Source: an uncultured Pelagibacteraceae bacterium (lineage in GTDB: Bacteria; Pseudomonadota; Alphaproteobacteria; Pelagibacterales; Pelagibacteraceae). From it: a stretch of DNA of 6,146 nt. The DNA lies in NCBI GenBank assembly GCA_902533955.1, contig CACANV010000039.1, forward strand, positions 1 to 6,146, in the 5' to 3' direction. A model generated the notes under the pieces. It worked only from the letters and a program-made list of their open reading frames with translations. It made no database searches and was not told where the DNA came from. The translations under genes were made by a program, and so were the position numbers. Shown in pieces: positions 5,090-6,146 of this stretch; positions within the stretch are counted from its first letter, which is position 1; each line of letters opens with the position of its first letter.

Positions 5090-5980
5090 TTAAAATTTCC
5101 ACTCAGAAATTTTGCTATAAAGAAAATTTCTAAAAGTTGTAACTCTTGCTACATTTTTAAGAGATTGTGGATACACAAAATGAGCCTCAGTTATAGGTCC
5201 TTCTACTTTAGGTAGGACTTTAATGAGATTTCTTGATTGAAAAACTAAATAATCAGGTAATGCAGATAACCCTACTCCACTTTCAACAGCTAACAACAAG
5301 CCCATTACACTGTTAACTTTCATAATAGATTTTCTTTTTTTATTGTCTTTCATGCCTATTTTAAGTGCCCAATCTGGATTGTAAACAGGTGAAGGCGCTC
5401 CTTTTCCAAATGAAATAAACTTATGTTTATTTAAATCGTTTACATTTTTTGGCATTCCATGTTTTTCTAAATATTTGCTTGAACCATATATATGATAGTT
5501 AATGTCTATTAACTTTTTTTGAATATAATTGAGTTGTTTTGGTCTTCGCATAAAAATTCCTATATCTGCCTGTCTCGTGCTTAAATCCAACTCTTTATCA
5601 TCAAAAATCAATTCAACTTCAATTTCTGGGTTCAATTGCATAAATTCTTCTATTCTTGGTGTGAGCCAATGTGTTCCAAAACTTCTGACTGTTGTAATAG
5701 TTAACTTTCCGGAAGGTTTATTTTTTTGATCTCCCAACGATGTTTCAACTTCTTTTAGTTTGCCTATAACATCATGAGCTGTTTTATAAACATACTCTCC
5801 ATTTTGAGTTAATGTTAATCCCCTGGCATGTCTTTCAAAAAGCTTTACTTTTAAATCTTCTTCCAAAGATTGTATCTGCCTGCTAATTGCAGATTGACTT
5901 AAATTTAAAGTTATAGTTGCGCTTGTGAAACTTCCAGCTTCAGCTACCGCATGAAATATTTTAAGTTTATCCCAATCCAT
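5090..5980 (-). CDS. LysR-type transcriptional regulator, LsrB/VtlR-like
   Basis: This is a full-length LysR-type regulator of 296 residues. An N-terminal winged helix-turn-helix (about 1-60, with LSQSAISRQIQSLEEDL as recognition region and LFERHARGLTLT as wing) is joined by a linker helix (62-85) to a periplasmic-binding-protein-like effector domain (about 91-293, with the usual SGVGLSALPDYL segment). The opening MDWDKLKIFHAVAEAGSFT and HARGLTLTQNG closely resemble, from memory, the LsrB/VtlR group of Rhizobiales, which is linked to oxidative stress, iron and small-RNA control; orthology is unproven. The chain contains no cysteine, so thiol-based sensing is ruled out. Its ATG overlaps the stop of the upstream oxidoreductase by one base (TAATG), so the two form one translational unit. 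fbpA begins 128 bp further on from its own promoter. The effector cannot be deduced. Confidence 0.9.
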   Translation of the reverse strand: MDWDKLKIFHAVAEAGSFTSATITLNLSQSAISRQIQSLEEDLKVKLFERHARGLTLTQNGEYVYKTAHDVIGKLKEVETSLGDQKNKPSGKLTITTVRSFGTHWLTPRIEEFMQLNPEIEVELIFDDKELDLSTRQADIGIFMRRPKQLNYIQKKLIDINYHIYGSSKYLEKHGMPKNVNDLNKHKFISFGKGAPSPVYNPDWALKIGMKDNKKRKSIMKVNSVMGLLLAVESGVGLSALPDYLVFQSRNLIKVLPKVEGPITEAHFVYPQSLKNVARVTTFRNFLYSKISEWKF

Positions 5981-6146
5981 TATTTATTTACATCGACTAA
6001 TATTTTATTTTCAAGCTTTCCAGTAAGCATGCTTGGCGAAATTTCTAATAGTTCATTTAAACCAACTGTTTTAATCGACTTTTCTAAAATATTGAAATCA
6101 ATTAGCTTTAAAACTTCACTCCAAATAAATTCTTTTCTTTTTTTGC
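5980..6146 (-). CDS. C-terminal end of an AcuI/YhdH-like NADPH oxidoreductase (partial)
   Basis: One minus-strand frame is open from the window edge to a TAA at 5980-5982 and gives 54 residues; the other two frames are closed early by stops. The sequence has EFIWSEVLKLIDFNIL, then TVGLNELLEISPSMLTGKLE and the ending NKILVDVNK. This matches, from memory, the tail of the AcuI/YhdH branch of medium-chain dehydrogenases (W..L..DLD...L, then L...L.G...G.I.VDVN). AcuI reduces acrylyl-CoA to propionyl-CoA and matters in DMSP breakdown, while YhdH relatives are less well defined. The catalytic and nucleotide-binding parts lie outside the window, so the exact function is open. Its stop overlaps the LysR start (TAATG). 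Confidence 0.6.
   Translation of the reverse strand, partial: KKRKEFIWSEVLKLIDFNILEKSIKTVGLNELLEISPSMLTGKLENKILVDVNK

Noticed and set aside
5529..5729. Plus-strand open frame of 66 codons
   Set aside because: It is antisense to the LysR effector domain, where the minus-strand protein is clearly the conserved one.
1..6146. tRNA, rRNA, CRISPR array, phage or transposon genes
   Set aside because: No direct-repeat arrays, cloverleaf structures, transposase or phage-type proteins were seen on either strand.

Overview
The window looks like a piece of an AT-rich, streamlined alphaproteobacterial genome, most likely of the marine SAR11/Pelagibacterales type. This is inferred from the very high A+T, the Lys/Asn/Ile-rich proteins, the short or overlapping gene junctions and the protein family resemblances; no rRNA or other taxonomic marker is present. 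All supported genes lie on the minus strand, so the biological reading order runs from the right end of the window to the left.

Region by region, in transcription order: (1) 6146-5980 is the C-terminal end of an oxidoreductase resembling the AcuI/YhdH medium-chain family. Its stop codon overlaps by one base the start of a LysR-type regulator (5980-5090), which resembles the alphaproteobacterial LsrB/VtlR group. (2) The 128-bp gap at 5089-4962 carries two abutting, perfect 7-1-7 palindromes of Fur-box type over a plausible promoter. (3) Next comes a ferric-iron ABC uptake cluster of the FbpABC type: a periplasmic Fe3+-binding protein (fbpA, 4961-3933), a 49-residue cysteine-motif protein (3909-3760), a perfect 12-bp stem-loop (3744-3712), a Prx5-type peroxiredoxin (about 3692-3150), a fused two-domain permease (fbpB, 3123-1495) and the ATPase (fbpC, 1502-444). 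(4) After a perfect 15-bp AT-rich inverted repeat comes a TPR-repeat gene (403 to the left edge). Its reading frame is broken by one extra base in an A6 run; the TPR sequence resumes in the +1 frame and runs off the window.

How it fits together: FbpA would capture ferric iron in the periplasm, and FbpB and FbpC would import it with ATP. The Fur-like operators would shut the unit down when iron is sufficient. The peroxiredoxin between the binding protein and the permease would remove peroxides that react with newly imported iron. The small Cys protein is unassigned and is the best candidate for something undescribed. The stem-loop after fbpA and the small gene could let the binding protein be made in excess over the membrane components. 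The most checkable points are the twin operators, the peroxiredoxin/small-protein insertion into the iron operon, and the TPR frameshift. No RNA genes, mobile elements or CRISPR arrays were seen, and no gene-free stretch exceeds 300 bases.
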